Positions 1 to 8,554 of a DNA stretch of 64,000 nucleotides are shown in pieces. The position numbers were made by a program, and so were the translations under genes. Origin of the DNA: Leucobacter aridicollis (GTDB lineage Bacteria; Actinomycetota; Actinomycetes; Actinomycetales; Microbacteriaceae). A model generated the notes under the pieces. It was given only the letters and a program-made list of their open reading frames with translations. It was not told the origin of the DNA and ran no database searches. The stretch's first letter is position 1. Every line of letters begins with the position of its first letter. The stretch lies in assembly GCF_024399335.1 (NCBI RefSeq), contig NZ_CP075339.1, positions 3,540,183-3,604,182 on the forward strand. The letters run 5' to 3'.

Positions 1-140
1 ATCGACACTGACATAGAGGGAACTCGCTTTCAAAGAGGCTGGGTCAATCCTACGCACCCGCGCGAGCGCCGCCCAGCACAAGCGGTACACCCGCCGAAGC
101 CAATGGACTTCACCACCGGTTCGCTCAGCCGCAGAGCAGC

Positions 141-320
141 AGATCCGCAGATCACATGTCCATCCCCGTCTCACCGGGAATATCTACTGCAGATCACATG
201 GGTATGCGCCTGCAGTCGGGCGGCGGTGCGAGGCGACTTCCGCCCAAAGATCTGTGATCTGCAGTTCGAATGCCCCCCTCCTCGCCGAAGAGGCATATCT
301 GCTGCAGATCACAGATCTAG
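141..320. repeat. Four copies of a GCAGATCACA repeat, two forming a 17-bp inverted repeat
   Basis: The core GCAGATCACA occurs at 147-156, 189-198 and 303-312 on the plus strand and inverted at 253-262. Copies three and four extend to a perfect 17-bp inverted repeat (248-264 and 302-318) with a 37-bp spacer. No convincing gene covers positions 1-375; an open frame reading through it on the plus strand has no family resemblance and runs antisense into the YbhB gene. The repeats could be operator sites for a gene left of the window, a terminator-like palindrome, or a REP/MITE remnant; the sequence does not decide between these. Confidence 0.6.
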
Positions 321-375
321 CGGCCGGAGCCAGGGCAGGCGGACGGCACAGGGCGCAAGGCCAGCACCGAAGTCC

Positions 376-930
376 CTAAGCTGCGCCGCCGAACTCGCCG
401 GTTGCGACGATGATCGCGCGGGCAAGCACCGCGTCACGCATCATGAAGCCGAGCACTGCTGGAGTCGCCTGCGGATCGATGTCAATGTGGTCGACGTCGA
501 GCGCGTGCACGACGAACCAGTAGTGGTGCACGCCGGTACCCTCGGGTGGCCCCGCTCCAACGAATGCGGGCTCGCGCTGCTCGTTCGGCATCGTGATCGC
601 GCCCTCGGGCAAGAGTGCCCCGCCGAGAGCCCCTGCCCCGGCAGGAAGATCTGTGACTGTCGCCGGAATGTTTGCGACCGCCCAGTGCCAGAAACCAGAC
701 CCTGTTGGGGCGTCTGGGTCGAAGCAGGTCACAGCGAAACTCTTTGTCTCGGCTGGGAAACCGGACCAGCTCAGTTGTGGCGAGCGGTTCGATCCACCGG
801 CGCCCTCACCGTAGAGCTCGGCGGGCAACGGCTCGCCGTCTTGAATGTCGGCGCTGACGAGGGTGAACCCTGGCTTCTCCGGCATCCCGGCGTACGGGTT
901 CAACGCGCCGCGACTCGGGTGACTTGTCAT
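376..930 (-). CDS. YbhB/YbcL family (PEBP, Raf kinase inhibitor-like) protein
   Basis: A 184-residue cytosolic protein of the phosphatidylethanolamine-binding fold. Visible family signatures are the ligand-pocket motif CFDPDAPTGSGFWHWAVANIP (given here as DPDAPTG followed by FWHW) and the later PPEGTGVHHYWF segment. Bacterial members are small globular proteins with no firmly known substrate. The ATG at 930 gives the usual family length; the open frame continues upstream but those residues look unlike the family. The start lacks a Shine-Dalgarno but a TAGCGT hexamer ends 7 bases before it, suggesting a leaderless transcript. It is divergent from the GntR gene at 1031 with a 100-bp shared promoter region. 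Confidence 0.85.
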   Translation of the reverse strand: MTSHPSRGALNPYAGMPEKPGFTLVSADIQDGEPLPAELYGEGAGGSNRSPQLSWSGFPAETKSFAVTCFDPDAPTGSGFWHWAVANIPATVTDLPAGAGALGGALLPEGAITMPNEQREPAFVGAGPPEGTGVHHYWFVVHALDVDHIDIDPQATPAVLGFMMRDAVLARAIIVATGEFGGAA

Positions 931-1030
931 GGTCGCTACGCTACCTGGGAACACACGTTCTGGAAAGCCACGAACCGATAGACTGGCCTGAATATCAGCG
1001 ACGCAGCAGCGATGTGGATTGGAGTGCAGC

Positions 1031-1807
1031 ATGGCGGTCACAACCGGTTCGGAGCGTGCCCGTGGCGCGCTCTCGTACCTTCGCCGCAAGATCTCAACGG
1101 GCGAGTGGGCGGTGGGTGAGCGAATCCCCATCGAGCCTGAGCTCGCAGATCAGATGGGCGTGGGCCGTTCAACCGTTCGCGAGGCCGTCCGCTCGCTCGC
1201 AAGCATGGGCATGCTCGAGACGGCCCCCGGCCGCGGCACCTTCGTGCGTTCCGCGTCGCCGACCAGCTCGCTGCTCGACGAGTTCCTCGCGGACTTCTCG
1301 CTTGAGGAGATCCTGAGCTACCGTCGTGCGCTCGAGATCGAGGCTGCGCAGCAGGCTGCACTGCATCGCTCCGACGAAGACCTGGCCGCGCTCGAACAGG
1401 CGACGATTGAAGAGGTCGGCTGCTCACGCTGCCCCGTCCTCAGCCTCACGGACTCGGGGGAGGGCGCGTTTGACAGCCGGTTCCACCGCCTGATCTTTGA
1501 CGCCGCGAAGAACCGGCTACTCGCCGCGCTCTACGCAGGCATCAACGACCAGCTGCGCACGCCCCAGCACCGCGGCCGCCTCGCAAACGTTGCAACCGGG
1601 GCCGAGATGGAGCGAGACCACCAGCGCGTGCTCGAGGCCATCCGCAAGCGTGACTTCATCGACGCGGTGCACGCGATGGTTGATCACGTCGATCACGACG
1701 TCGTCATCGTGAACGAGCAGCAGGAGGTCGTCCCGCCGCTCGCCCGCACACCTGAGCAGCAGCAGCGCATCGACGACGTGCGCGACGGCCGCCCGGCGGT
1801 CGTCTAG
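1031..1807 (+). CDS. GntR family (FadR subfamily) transcriptional regulator
   Basis: A 258-residue regulator with an N-terminal winged helix-turn-helix (roughly residues 5-75, with the GntR signature around GVGRSTVREAVRSLASMGML) and a C-terminal all-helical FCD ligand domain with metal-binding-type histidines (SRFHRLIFD, MVDHVDHD). FadR-type regulators sense small organic acids and usually repress a neighbouring catabolic operon; none is obvious here, so the target is unknown. GGAG sits six bases before the chosen ATG. It converges with the MerR gene: the two stop codons overlap in the palindrome CTAG at 1804-1807. Confidence 0.88.
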   Translation: MAVTTGSERARGALSYLRRKISTGEWAVGERIPIEPELADQMGVGRSTVREAVRSLASMGMLETAPGRGTFVRSASPTSSLLDEFLADFSLEEILSYRRALEIEAAQQAALHRSDEDLAALEQATIEEVGCSRCPVLSLTDSGEGAFDSRFHRLIFDAAKNRLLAALYAGINDQLRTPQHRGRLANVATGAEMERDHQRVLEAIRKRDFIDAVHAMVDHVDHDVVIVNEQQEVVPPLARTPEQQQRIDDVRDGRPAVV

Positions 1808-2625
1808 CCGCCGAGAGTTTCCTCCCCCGCGGCGCCGTCGAGATACGCGTGCAGTGCATCGCGAACGAGTGTCGCACCAGCGGCCCCGCCGTAGTTCGCG
1901 GCGAAGCGCTCGTCTGCAACGTACATCTCACCGAGGCCCCGCACGTAGTGCTCGAACGCCTCTCCCGTCGGCGCTCCTGGCACCCCACGAAGCCACTTGG
2001 CGTGACGCTCAGCGAGCGCCTGCGCACGCTCGGACGTGGGATCCTCACCGTCGTTCATCGCCGTCACCCAGTCGGCGTTCAGCGCCGCGACCTGATCCTG
2101 CCACCCCTGCTGCTGCTCGGCGCTCATGCTGCGCCACCAGCTGTCGCTCTTCGCATAGGCGTTCTCACCCCAGCGTTCAATGACTTCTTCCTTGTGCTTC
2201 GTATGATCGAAGCCGTCAAACATGTTGGCCTCCATGAGCCCGTTCCCTTCGTGTTGTGTGGTGAGCGCGGCAATTGTGCGCCGAACGGCACCGATCTGGC
2301 GGTCGATCCGCGCCCGCTCTTGTTCGAGCAGGCCGAGGTGCGCGTCGAGCACTCGGGCCTCGGCGAACGCGACTGCATCGGCAGTCCCGCCGAGGTCGCT
2401 CCCCGCGTCTTGTGCGGCGAGCACCTCTGCGATTCGGTCGAGCCCTAGCCCGAGCTCGCGCAGCAGCAGCACTCGCTGCAGCCGGACGAGCGACCGGTCG
2501 TCGTAGTACCGGTAGCCGTTGTGGCCGACACGCGTCGGCCGAACAAGCCCGAGCGCGTCGTAGTGCCGCAGCGTGCGTGACGTTGTGCCCGCCGCGCGGG
2601 CGATCTCCTGGATCGAATACTCCAC
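1804..2625 (-). CDS. MerR family regulator with TipAS antibiotic-recognition domain
   Basis: A 273-residue regulator. Residues 1-70 are a MerR winged helix (EYSIQEIARAAGTTSRTLRHYD, quoted in part: TSRTLRHYDALGLV), followed by a coiled coil of about 40 residues and a C-terminal TipAS domain (WWRSMSAEQQQGWQ, FAANYGG, LVRDALHAYL). TipA-type proteins activate transcription when they bind peptide antibiotics or other ligands. I chose the GTG at 2625 rather than an upstream GTG because GGAG lies six bases before it and the protein then begins VEYSIQEIA like other TipA proteins. Upstream lies a promoter with the 19-bp spacer typical of MerR control, so autoregulation is likely. Confidence 0.88.
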   Translation of the reverse strand: MEYSIQEIARAAGTTSRTLRHYDALGLVRPTRVGHNGYRYYDDRSLVRLQRVLLLRELGLGLDRIAEVLAAQDAGSDLGGTADAVAFAEARVLDAHLGLLEQERARIDRQIGAVRRTIAALTTQHEGNGLMEANMFDGFDHTKHKEEVIERWGENAYAKSDSWWRSMSAEQQQGWQDQVAALNADWVTAMNDGEDPTSERAQALAERHAKWLRGVPGAPTGEAFEHYVRGLGEMYVADERFAANYGGAAGATLVRDALHAYLDGAAGEETLGG

Positions 2626-2676
2626 TGCCGTCTCCACTTCGTCGCTCAAGGCGCACACTCCGTGCGCCCGTATCTC

Positions 2677-2707
2677 ACGGTAGAACTTGACGCTACGTCA
2701 AGGTCAA
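2677..2707 (-). promoter_or_regulatory. MerR-type promoter with 19-bp spacer and central dyad
   Basis: Read on the minus strand, a -35 TTGACC (2702-2707) and a -10 TACCGT (2677-2682) are separated by exactly 19 bp. The spacer carries the dyad CTTGACG-TAG-CGTCAAG (2686-2702). Over-long 19-bp spacers with an internal dyad are the hallmark of promoters activated by MerR proteins through DNA untwisting. It drives the TipA-like gene starting at 2625. Assignment as operator is inference from position and architecture. Confidence 0.7.
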
Positions 2708-2773
2708 GCGATATGCCAGAACTCGTTCTCGCGCGCGGGCAGCGCACCGCCCGACCAGGCGTAGGCTAAAGCA

Positions 2774-3532
2774 ATGGCAACCATCCGATTCGTCGCTATT
2801 GGAGACAGCTTTACCGAGGGAGTTGGTGACGAACAGCCCGACGGCAGCGTGCGCGGCTGGGCCGACCTCGTCGCGCAGGGACTCGCCGATGCGACCGGAG
2901 AGCCCATCGAGTACGCCAACCTCGCAATCCGCGGCAGGCTACTCGCCCCGATCCTCGCCGAACAGCTCGAACCGGCGATCGAGCTCGGGCCGACGATCCT
3001 GAGTTTCAATGGCGGCGGTAACGACATGCTCCGCCCAGGCACCGACATGGCCTCGATCATCGCGGCGACCGAGGGCGCTCTCATCCGCATCCAGCAGGCC
3101 GGCATCGAGCCGCTGCTGCTCGCGGGCGCGAACCCGACCGGTGGGCTCCCCTCGGGCGGCAGCGTGAGCAGGAAAGGCAGCGAACTGACCCGTGCGGCCG
3201 GTGATGTCGCACGCCGGCTTGGGGTCAAGTTCTCGAACAACTGGGACGATGCCGAACTCGCGGGAAGTCAGTACTGGTCGATCGACCGCCTCCATCTCGC
3301 GCCCATCGGCCACCACCGCGTCGCCGCAAACGTTCTCCGAACCCTCGGTCACGAACCCCCCGCCGACTGGGTGACAACCGCCGCCCCGAAGGCGGCCCCG
3401 ACGGCCCGCGATCAGCTGCGCTACACCCGTGAACACGTGTTGCCGTGGATTGGCCGCCGTCTCACCGGCCGATCCAGCGGCGACGGCCGGACTGCGAAGT
3501 ACCCGGAGTTTGTGACGATCAATCCTCGGTAA
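2774..3532 (+). CDS. SGNH/GDSL hydrolase family protein (esterase/lipase-like)
   Basis: A 252-residue alpha/beta protein of the SGNH hydrolase superfamily. Block I is IGDSFTEG with the nucleophile serine at residue 12; block III is GGGND at about 80-84; block V is the IDRLHLAPIGHHR segment carrying the Asp and His of the triad. No signal peptide is seen, so it is probably cytosolic. Substrate cannot be predicted. There is no Shine-Dalgarno, but TAGGCT (2762-2767) ends six bases before the ATG, which fits a leaderless transcript. It is followed by a terminator shared with the convergent transporter gene. Confidence 0.88.
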   Translation: MATIRFVAIGDSFTEGVGDEQPDGSVRGWADLVAQGLADATGEPIEYANLAIRGRLLAPILAEQLEPAIELGPTILSFNGGGNDMLRPGTDMASIIAATEGALIRIQQAGIEPLLLAGANPTGGLPSGGSVSRKGSELTRAAGDVARRLGVKFSNNWDDAELAGSQYWSIDRLHLAPIGHHRVAANVLRTLGHEPPADWVTTAAPKAAPTARDQLRYTREHVLPWIGRRLTGRSSGDGRTAKYPEFVTINPR

Positions 3533-3535
3533 GGG

Positions 3536-3576
3536 CTGTGCCCCCTGCCCGAGCAACGCGCGATCAGGGGGCACAG
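3536..3576. terminator. Bidirectional terminator hairpin between convergent genes
   Basis: A perfect 12-bp stem (3536-3547 with 3565-3576; arms CTGTGCCCCCTG and its complement) with a 17-base loop. It begins four bases after the SGNH stop and ends 13 bases before the stop of the POT transporter on the other strand. There is no strong U-tract, as is common in high-GC actinobacteria. Confidence 0.65.
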
Positions 3577-3589
3577 TCGAGGGGTGGCG

Positions 3590-5068
3590 CTACTGTCCGG
3601 ACGACAGCCAGCGACTGAGGGGCCTGCGTGCAACAATCAGCACCGCCCCAAGCACCAGACCGGTTGCCGACACGATCGAGAAGTAGGCGGGTGATTCGAT
3701 CGCGGCGAACAGCTGGCCAAGCAGGCCAGAAAGCGACGAGCCAAGCGCAAGGGTGAGGAAGTTCAGGCCAACCATCTGCGACTTGAACGACTTCGGGCCA
3801 ATCTGCGTCGCGACCGACAGGCCGATCGGGCCAACGAAGACCTCGGACGATCCCGCCATCGCCATGAACAGCAGAATGAGCGCGAGCGGGATGAATGCGT
3901 CGCCGGTCGCCTGCGAAATGATGAGCAGGAACAGGTAGGCGCAGCCAATCTGCACGAGACCGATGCCGAACTTGGTGACCGGCGACGGCTGGCGCGACCC
4001 CATGCTGTTCCAGAGCTTCGCGATGAGCGGCGTGATGAGCACGGCCGCGAGTGGGCTCACCGTCGTGATCCATGCGACGGGGAACGTCCAGTCACCAATC
4101 TGCAGGTTAATCCGCTCGGTGATGAGGATCGAGATCGCAGTGAACTTCTGGAAAAGCAGTCCGAAGTAGATGCCCGAGAAAAGGAACAGCGGAAGGTAGG
4201 CGAGCACACGGCTGCGCTCGTCTCGGGTGACGCTGCGTGACGTGCACATGGTGATGAAGTAGGCTGCCGCGGCGAGCAACGCAAGGACCGTCGTCGTGCT
4301 CGCGAGGTTCTCGGCTCGCAGCATCCCCGACCAGATCGCGCCGCCGAGCGCCAACAAGCCGAGCACGGCTACGCCGGCGAACACCGGGTACTTGCCTCGC
4401 GGCAGGGGGTTGTTCACAGCGGATGCCCGCTCCGGGAGCTTCTTCCACGACACGAGATACTGTACGAGCGCGCCGGCCATGCCGACCGCAGCCAGGCCAA
4501 AGCCCCAGTGGAAGCCGTACTCGTTCTGCACCCAGCCGGTCGTGAGCGGTCCGACAACCGCCCCGATGTTGATCGCCATGTAGAAGTACGAGAAGCTGAC
4601 GTCGCGTTCCTGCTGCGGGCGTCCCTCAACGAGGAAGCCAACGATCGAGGTGATGTTGGTCTTGAGCGCACCGGTGCCAATGACGATGAGCACGAGCCCG
4701 ATGCCGAGTCCGCCGAGCCCCTGGGCGAATGCGAGCACGATGTGGCCCGCCATGATGACGATGGCGCCGAAGAGCACCATGAGCTTTGGCGCCACGAGGC
4801 GGTCGCCGAACCAGGCACCGATCACCTGAGCGAGGTAGACGGCGCCACCGTAAGCCCCGACGATTCCTGCCGCGGCCGCTGGCGCGACCTCAAGGCCGCC
4901 ATCGGCGAGGGAGTAGAGCAGATAGAAGGAGAGAATCCCCTGGAGCCCGTAGAACGAGTAGCGTTCCCACAGCTCCGTGAAGGCCATGCTCCAGACGCCG
5001 CGCGGAAGCTGAGCCTTGCGCGGGGGCGGTACAGTGTCAGCCGTTGGGGTGGTAATCGAGTGGGTCAT
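3590..5068 (-). CDS. Proton-dependent oligopeptide transporter (POT/PTR family, MFS)
   Basis: A 492-residue multi-spanning membrane protein of the POT (PTR2) family, which imports di- and tripeptides with protons. The N-terminal signature FTELWERYSFYGLQ (the ExxER-type proton-coupling motif) and the second PTR2 signature FSYFYMAINIGAVVGPL are both present, with about 14 predicted membrane segments. The ATG at 5068 overlaps the stop of the upstream flavoprotein gene as ATGA, which implies translational coupling. Co-transcription with an amine-oxidase-like enzyme and a PuuR-like regulator suggests uptake of a nitrogenous compound used by that enzyme; some POT members carry substrates other than peptides. 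Confidence 0.9.
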   Translation of the reverse strand: MTHSITTPTADTVPPPRKAQLPRGVWSMAFTELWERYSFYGLQGILSFYLLYSLADGGLEVAPAAAAGIVGAYGGAVYLAQVIGAWFGDRLVAPKLMVLFGAIVIMAGHIVLAFAQGLGGLGIGLVLIVIGTGALKTNITSIVGFLVEGRPQQERDVSFSYFYMAINIGAVVGPLTTGWVQNEYGFHWGFGLAAVGMAGALVQYLVSWKKLPERASAVNNPLPRGKYPVFAGVAVLGLLALGGAIWSGMLRAENLASTTTVLALLAAAAYFITMCTSRSVTRDERSRVLAYLPLFLFSGIYFGLLFQKFTAISILITERINLQIGDWTFPVAWITTVSPLAAVLITPLIAKLWNSMGSRQPSPVTKFGIGLVQIGCAYLFLLIISQATGDAFIPLALILLFMAMAGSSEVFVGPIGLSVATQIGPKSFKSQMVGLNFLTLALGSSLSGLLGQLFAAIESPAYFSIVSATGLVLGAVLIVARRPLSRWLSSGQ

Positions 5069-6507
5069 TCGTGCAGCCCTGCCAATCGTGATCCAAATCG
5101 TGCGATGAGTGAGGTGTTTTCGGAGTTCCGTGCTTCTTCCCACGCGTCAGCCACTCCGAACAGGCTGTACATGGCGTGGACGCCGACCCACCGGATCGGC
5201 TCGGGCTCCCAGATGCCGGAGTTGTGATCGTTCCAGGGCAGTTGGGTCAGCCCGGTCGTCTTCCCCTCAACTCGATCCAGCAGCGTGCGGGCTGCAAGGT
5301 TCGTTGCGGTGACGCCGTGACCCGCGTAGCCACGCGCATTTCCGATACCCGTCGCGGGGTCGAAGTAGATGCCCGCACACCAGTCGCGGGTGACGCCGAT
5401 CGCTCCGCGCCACGCGTGATCGATCTCAATGTTGGCGCTGGGGAAGAAGAAGTCGAGGCGATCCTTCAGCGTCTTGATGGTTCTCGCGTCGACGACGCCC
5501 TCGCCTGGGAGGCCTGAGGCGTAGGCGTACGGCGTCCCGCGCCCACCAATGGCAATCCGATTGTCTGCGGTGCGCTGGGCGTACACGAAGGTGTGCGCGC
5601 CGTCGTTCAGGCACTCGCGACCGTCCCAGCCGATGCGTGACCAGTCTGCGTCGCTGAGGGGCTTGGTGACGATCATGGAGGAGTTCACGGGAATGACCTC
5701 GCGGCGGCCGAAACCTGGGCCCTCGCTCTCGACCGTTCCGGTGAACGCCTCAAGGCAGCTCAGAATGACCCGCCCGCGCACAATTCCGCGCGTCGTTGTC
5801 GCCGCGTGAGGGTCGATGCGCTCGACCTCAGCGTGTTCGCGAATGGTGACTCCCTTCGCCTCAACCACGTCGGCGAGGCCACGTGTGAGCTTTGCCGGGT
5901 CCACACGCGCAGTGTCGCGGTAGTACATTCCGCCCAGCGCCGGAACGATGCCGATGCGTTCCTTGAGCGCGGCGGCGTCGAGTAGCTCGATCGACTCTGG
6001 CTCGTAACCGTTTTCAAGGTTCGCGCGGTATGTCGCCTGCAGCCGCTTCAATGCCGCAGGTGTTGTCGCTGCCTGCAGTTGGCCGCCGCGGTGCTGATCC
6101 GCGCCGATGCCTTCGACGTCGAGCACGCGCAGGGTCTCTGTGATCGCCGCGCTCATCTCGTGCTGAAATGCGCGAACGGCGCTCTTCCCGTCGAGGCCGC
6201 GCTTGTTCATCGCTTTGGCGTACACGGCACGGTTACCGGGGATGAGCGTCGACACCCATCCTCCGTTGCGGCCCGAGCCCCCGTACCCGACCTCGTGAGA
6301 GTCAAGCACCGTGATACGCCACTCCGGGTGCGCGGTCGCCGCGTAGTAGGCAGTCCATAGCCCAGTCATTCCGCCGCCGACGATGACAAGATCCTGTTCT
6401 TCGCTAGGAAGTGCACTGCGCCGGGACGGCGCGGAGGCACGGGCAGGGATGGCTGATTCGGGATTGCGCATCCAATGCGAGATCTCGCCGTTCGTGTAGT
6501 GAGTCAC
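5065..6507 (-). CDS. FAD-dependent amine oxidoreductase (DAO family, gamma-glutamylputrescine oxidase-like)
   Basis: A 480-residue flavoprotein. The dinucleotide-binding motif DLVIVGGGMTGLWTAYY lies near residue 40, followed by SGRNGGW, typical of the DAO family including PuuB (gamma-glutamylputrescine oxidase); the C-terminal GHGVTATNLAAR segment completes the FAD fold. It probably oxidises a secondary or acylated amine, producing aldehyde, ammonia and peroxide. The GTG at 6507 is preferred over an upstream ATG because AAGGA lies about ten bases before it. Its stop overlaps the transporter start (ATGA). A putrescine-type substrate is inference from the neighbouring PuuR-like regulator. Confidence 0.8.
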   Translation of the reverse strand: MTHYTNGEISHWMRNPESAIPARASAPSRRSALPSEEQDLVIVGGGMTGLWTAYYAATAHPEWRITVLDSHEVGYGGSGRNGGWVSTLIPGNRAVYAKAMNKRGLDGKSAVRAFQHEMSAAITETLRVLDVEGIGADQHRGGQLQAATTPAALKRLQATYRANLENGYEPESIELLDAAALKERIGIVPALGGMYYRDTARVDPAKLTRGLADVVEAKGVTIREHAEVERIDPHAATTTRGIVRGRVILSCLEAFTGTVESEGPGFGRREVIPVNSSMIVTKPLSDADWSRIGWDGRECLNDGAHTFVYAQRTADNRIAIGGRGTPYAYASGLPGEGVVDARTIKTLKDRLDFFFPSANIEIDHAWRGAIGVTRDWCAGIYFDPATGIGNARGYAGHGVTATNLAARTLLDRVEGKTTGLTQLPWNDHNSGIWEPEPIRWVGVHAMYSLFGVADAWEEARNSENTSLIARFGSRLAGLHE

Positions 6508-6628
6508 CTTCGTGGTGTCCTTCCCAGTAGTTGTGTCGGTGCAAAATGTGCACGGCAAAGCAGCGCCGTGGCGCGTCGAACAGCGCCGACCTCTGTCAGC
6601 GGTTCATTCAGTTATTGAAAGCGGGGTA

Positions 6629-7237
6629 TCAGTAAGTCGGGGGCGCCATTGTCCAGAGCACACGAGCTTGCGCGGTGCCGCTTGCTTCGACCACTCGGTG
6701 CGGCTCGCTGCTGTTGTAATGCAGGGAATCGAGTTCGCCGAGTTCGTAGGTGTCGTCCCCGACCGTGACGGTGACCCGCCCCGAGAGCACGACGAGCACT
6801 TCCTCTGACGCGCCGTGCGTGTACTGCCCTTCACCCGTCGATCCGCCGGGTTCGAAGAGCCCGATCAGCACCTCCAGGTGGTCGAAGTGCGATGGGGTGA
6901 GCTTCAGTTTTGTCGCTCCGTTGCCGAACGCAAACCCCTGTGCGTCGCGGAACCGCTGCACTCGGCTGCTCGCTTCGGCCTCCGGCGCATCGAACAGGTC
7001 GCCGACGCCGAGCTTCAGTACGGCGCAAATGCTCTGCAGTGCGCGCACGCTCCCGTTGGAGTAGCCTCGCTCGATCTGCGAGATGAACCCCTGCGTGAGG
7101 CCGCTGCCCTCGGCCACGTCTTTGAGGGTGAGGCCGAGCGCGCGCCGACGCCGCTTGAGGCGTGCTCCGACGGTGGAGCCGCCGTGGGCCTCGTTGCGTG
7201 GCTCGTCGGCGAGTTCCACAGGGTCATTCATTGACAT
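6629..7237 (-). CDS. XRE family regulator with C-terminal cupin domain (PuuR-like)
   Basis: A 202-residue regulator with an N-terminal lambda-type helix-turn-helix (about residues 25-85; TLKDVAEGSGLTQGFISQIE is the recognition region) and a C-terminal cupin barrel (about 125-200; HGASEEVLVVLSGRVTVTVG). This architecture is shared by PuuR and related regulators of amine or amino-acid catabolism, where the cupin binds the inducer. It sits 121 bp upstream of the flavoprotein gene on the same strand. TAGATT ends six bases before the ATG at 7237 and there is no Shine-Dalgarno, so a leaderless start is likely. Confidence 0.87.
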   Translation of the reverse strand: MSMNDPVELADEPRNEAHGGSTVGARLKRRRRALGLTLKDVAEGSGLTQGFISQIERGYSNGSVRALQSICAVLKLGVGDLFDAPEAEASSRVQRFRDAQGFAFGNGATKLKLTPSHFDHLEVLIGLFEPGGSTGEGQYTHGASEEVLVVLSGRVTVTVGDDTYELGELDSLHYNSSEPHRVVEASGTAQARVLWTMAPPTY

Positions 7238-7301
7238 GCTGCGAATCTAACACAGCTTTGATATTTGTACAAAAAACTTTACTGGCGCTCCGGCCAGTCG
7301 G

Positions 7302-7700
7302 TCACCGCTCGAGCGCGGAGCACTCAGGGCACAGCCCGAACAGGTCGACGACGTGGCCGATCTCGGTGAATCCGTGCTCTGCGCCGACACGGCCAGCCCA
7401 GTCTTCGACGACTGTCGCAGCGAGCTCGCGAGTCTCTCCACAGCGGCGGCACACGAGGTGATGATGATGCGCCGATGTCTCGCACGACCGAAACAGCGTC
7501 TCGCCCCCTGGCGACTGCAACGAGTCGGCGTCTCCGACCTCCGCGAGGTGCGCGAGTGCGCGGTAGACCGTCGCGAGGCCGACCGTCGAGCCGCCATCCT
7601 TCAGCCGCCTGTGGAGTTCTTGGGCGCTCACGAACCCGGGCGCATCGACGAGTTCGACGCGCACCGCTTCGCGCTGCCAGGTGTTTCGCTTCGGCTGCAT
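7302..7700 (-). CDS. zur: Fur family zinc-uptake regulator (Zur)
   Basis: A 132-residue Fur-family repressor: N-terminal winged helix (GLATVYRALAHLAEVG) and C-terminal dimerisation domain. It has the metal-site cluster SAHHHHLVCRRCGE and the structural CPEC pair near the C-terminus. It is the last gene of the zinc importer operon, so it is identified as Zur rather than Fur. GGAGG lies six bases before the ATG at 7700, and the ATG overlaps the stop of the preceding permease (TGATG). Zinc-bound Zur should repress the operon at the dyads near 11472-11515, making a feedback loop. Confidence 0.88.
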   Translation of the reverse strand: MQPKRNTWQREAVRVELVDAPGFVSAQELHRRLKDGGSTVGLATVYRALAHLAEVGDADSLQSPGGETLFRSCETSAHHHHLVCRRCGETRELAATVVEDWAGRVGAEHGFTEIGHVVDLFGLCPECSALER

Positions 7701-8554
7701 CACTCACCTCCCGTGATCACTGCAGCTGGAGTCTTCCCCTCTAAGCTACCGGAGAGCGGGTTCGAACGCCGCCTGAGCAGCATCGACGCGCCGAGCGCGA
7801 GCACGTACACCGCAGTAGCGGCGAGGCCGATCGCGCCGCCTGCGGCAATATTCCACTCGCGCGACGCCCACAGTCCGAGCAGTCCGCTCACGACTCCGAG
7901 CACGGCAGCGATAGGGGGCACCCAGGCGATTGTCGGCGCGAGCAACCGCGCTGCGGCCGCTGGGGCAATCAGGATCGCGACACCCAGGATCGCCCCCACC
8001 GCTGGCATCGACACCACAACCGATGCGGCGATGATGCCGACGACGACGAACTCCACCGGGCCAGAGCGGAAACCCGCTGCCGTGAACCCCGCTGGGTCGA
8101 ACGTGTGGAAGAGAATCCGCCTGCCGAACACTGCAAGCGCGACGAGCGAGACAACCAGCACTGCCGCTGTCGCCGAAATGTCGACGAAGGTCACGCTGAG
8201 TGGCGATCCAACGAGCAGCGCGTCGACAGGAACGCCGAGGCCGGGGTTCGCGCTCGACAGCAACGCGCCGAGCGCGAAACCGAGCGCGAGCACGATCCCG
8301 CTCGAGACCTGCCCGCCCTGTCGCGGCACGCGAGACAGCACTCCCATGAGCAGCACGAGCAACGCAGCGAAGAGCGCCTGCCCGATCAGCAAGTTCCACC
8401 CCGCGAGCGCGAAGATCACGCCCCCCGGGAACGTCGCGTGACTCAACGCAATCGCAAAGAAGGAACGACCACGAAACACGATCAGGGTGCCGGCGACACC
8501 GGCGAGCAACCCGAGAAGTGCCAGTTCCAGTGCAGCCATAGCAAAGTAGCTCAC
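7700..8554 (-). CDS. Zinc/manganese ABC transporter permease (ZnuB-like, second copy)
   Basis: A 284-residue integral membrane protein of the ABC-3 permease family with about eight membrane segments. The ABC-3 core LSHATFPGGVIFALAGW (start of the family) and the later AVGAILGVAILIAPAAAARLL segment match the family. The chosen GTG at 8554 overlaps the stop of the upstream permease as GTGA and has a GGGGGT Shine-Dalgarno; the open frame extends further upstream but in a region occupied by the other permease gene. Two different permeases next to each other suggest a heterodimeric channel, as in Tro/Mnt systems. Confidence 0.85.
   Translation of the reverse strand: MSYFAMAALELALLGLLAGVAGTLIVFRGRSFFAIALSHATFPGGVIFALAGWNLLIGQALFAALLVLLMGVLSRVPRQGGQVSSGIVLALGFALGALLSSANPGLGVPVDALLVGSPLSVTFVDISATAAVLVVSLVALAVFGRRILFHTFDPAGFTAAGFRSGPVEFVVVGIIAASVVVSMPAVGAILGVAILIAPAAAARLLAPTIAWVPPIAAVLGVVSGLLGLWASREWNIAAGGAIGLAATAVYVLALGASMLLRRRSNPLSGSLEGKTPAAVITGGE

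Noticed and set aside
103..981. Plus-strand open frame of 292 codons at the left end
   Set aside because: Runs antisense through the YbhB gene and across the repeat region; composition (many Arg, Cys, Trp) is typical of a shadow frame in GC-rich DNA.
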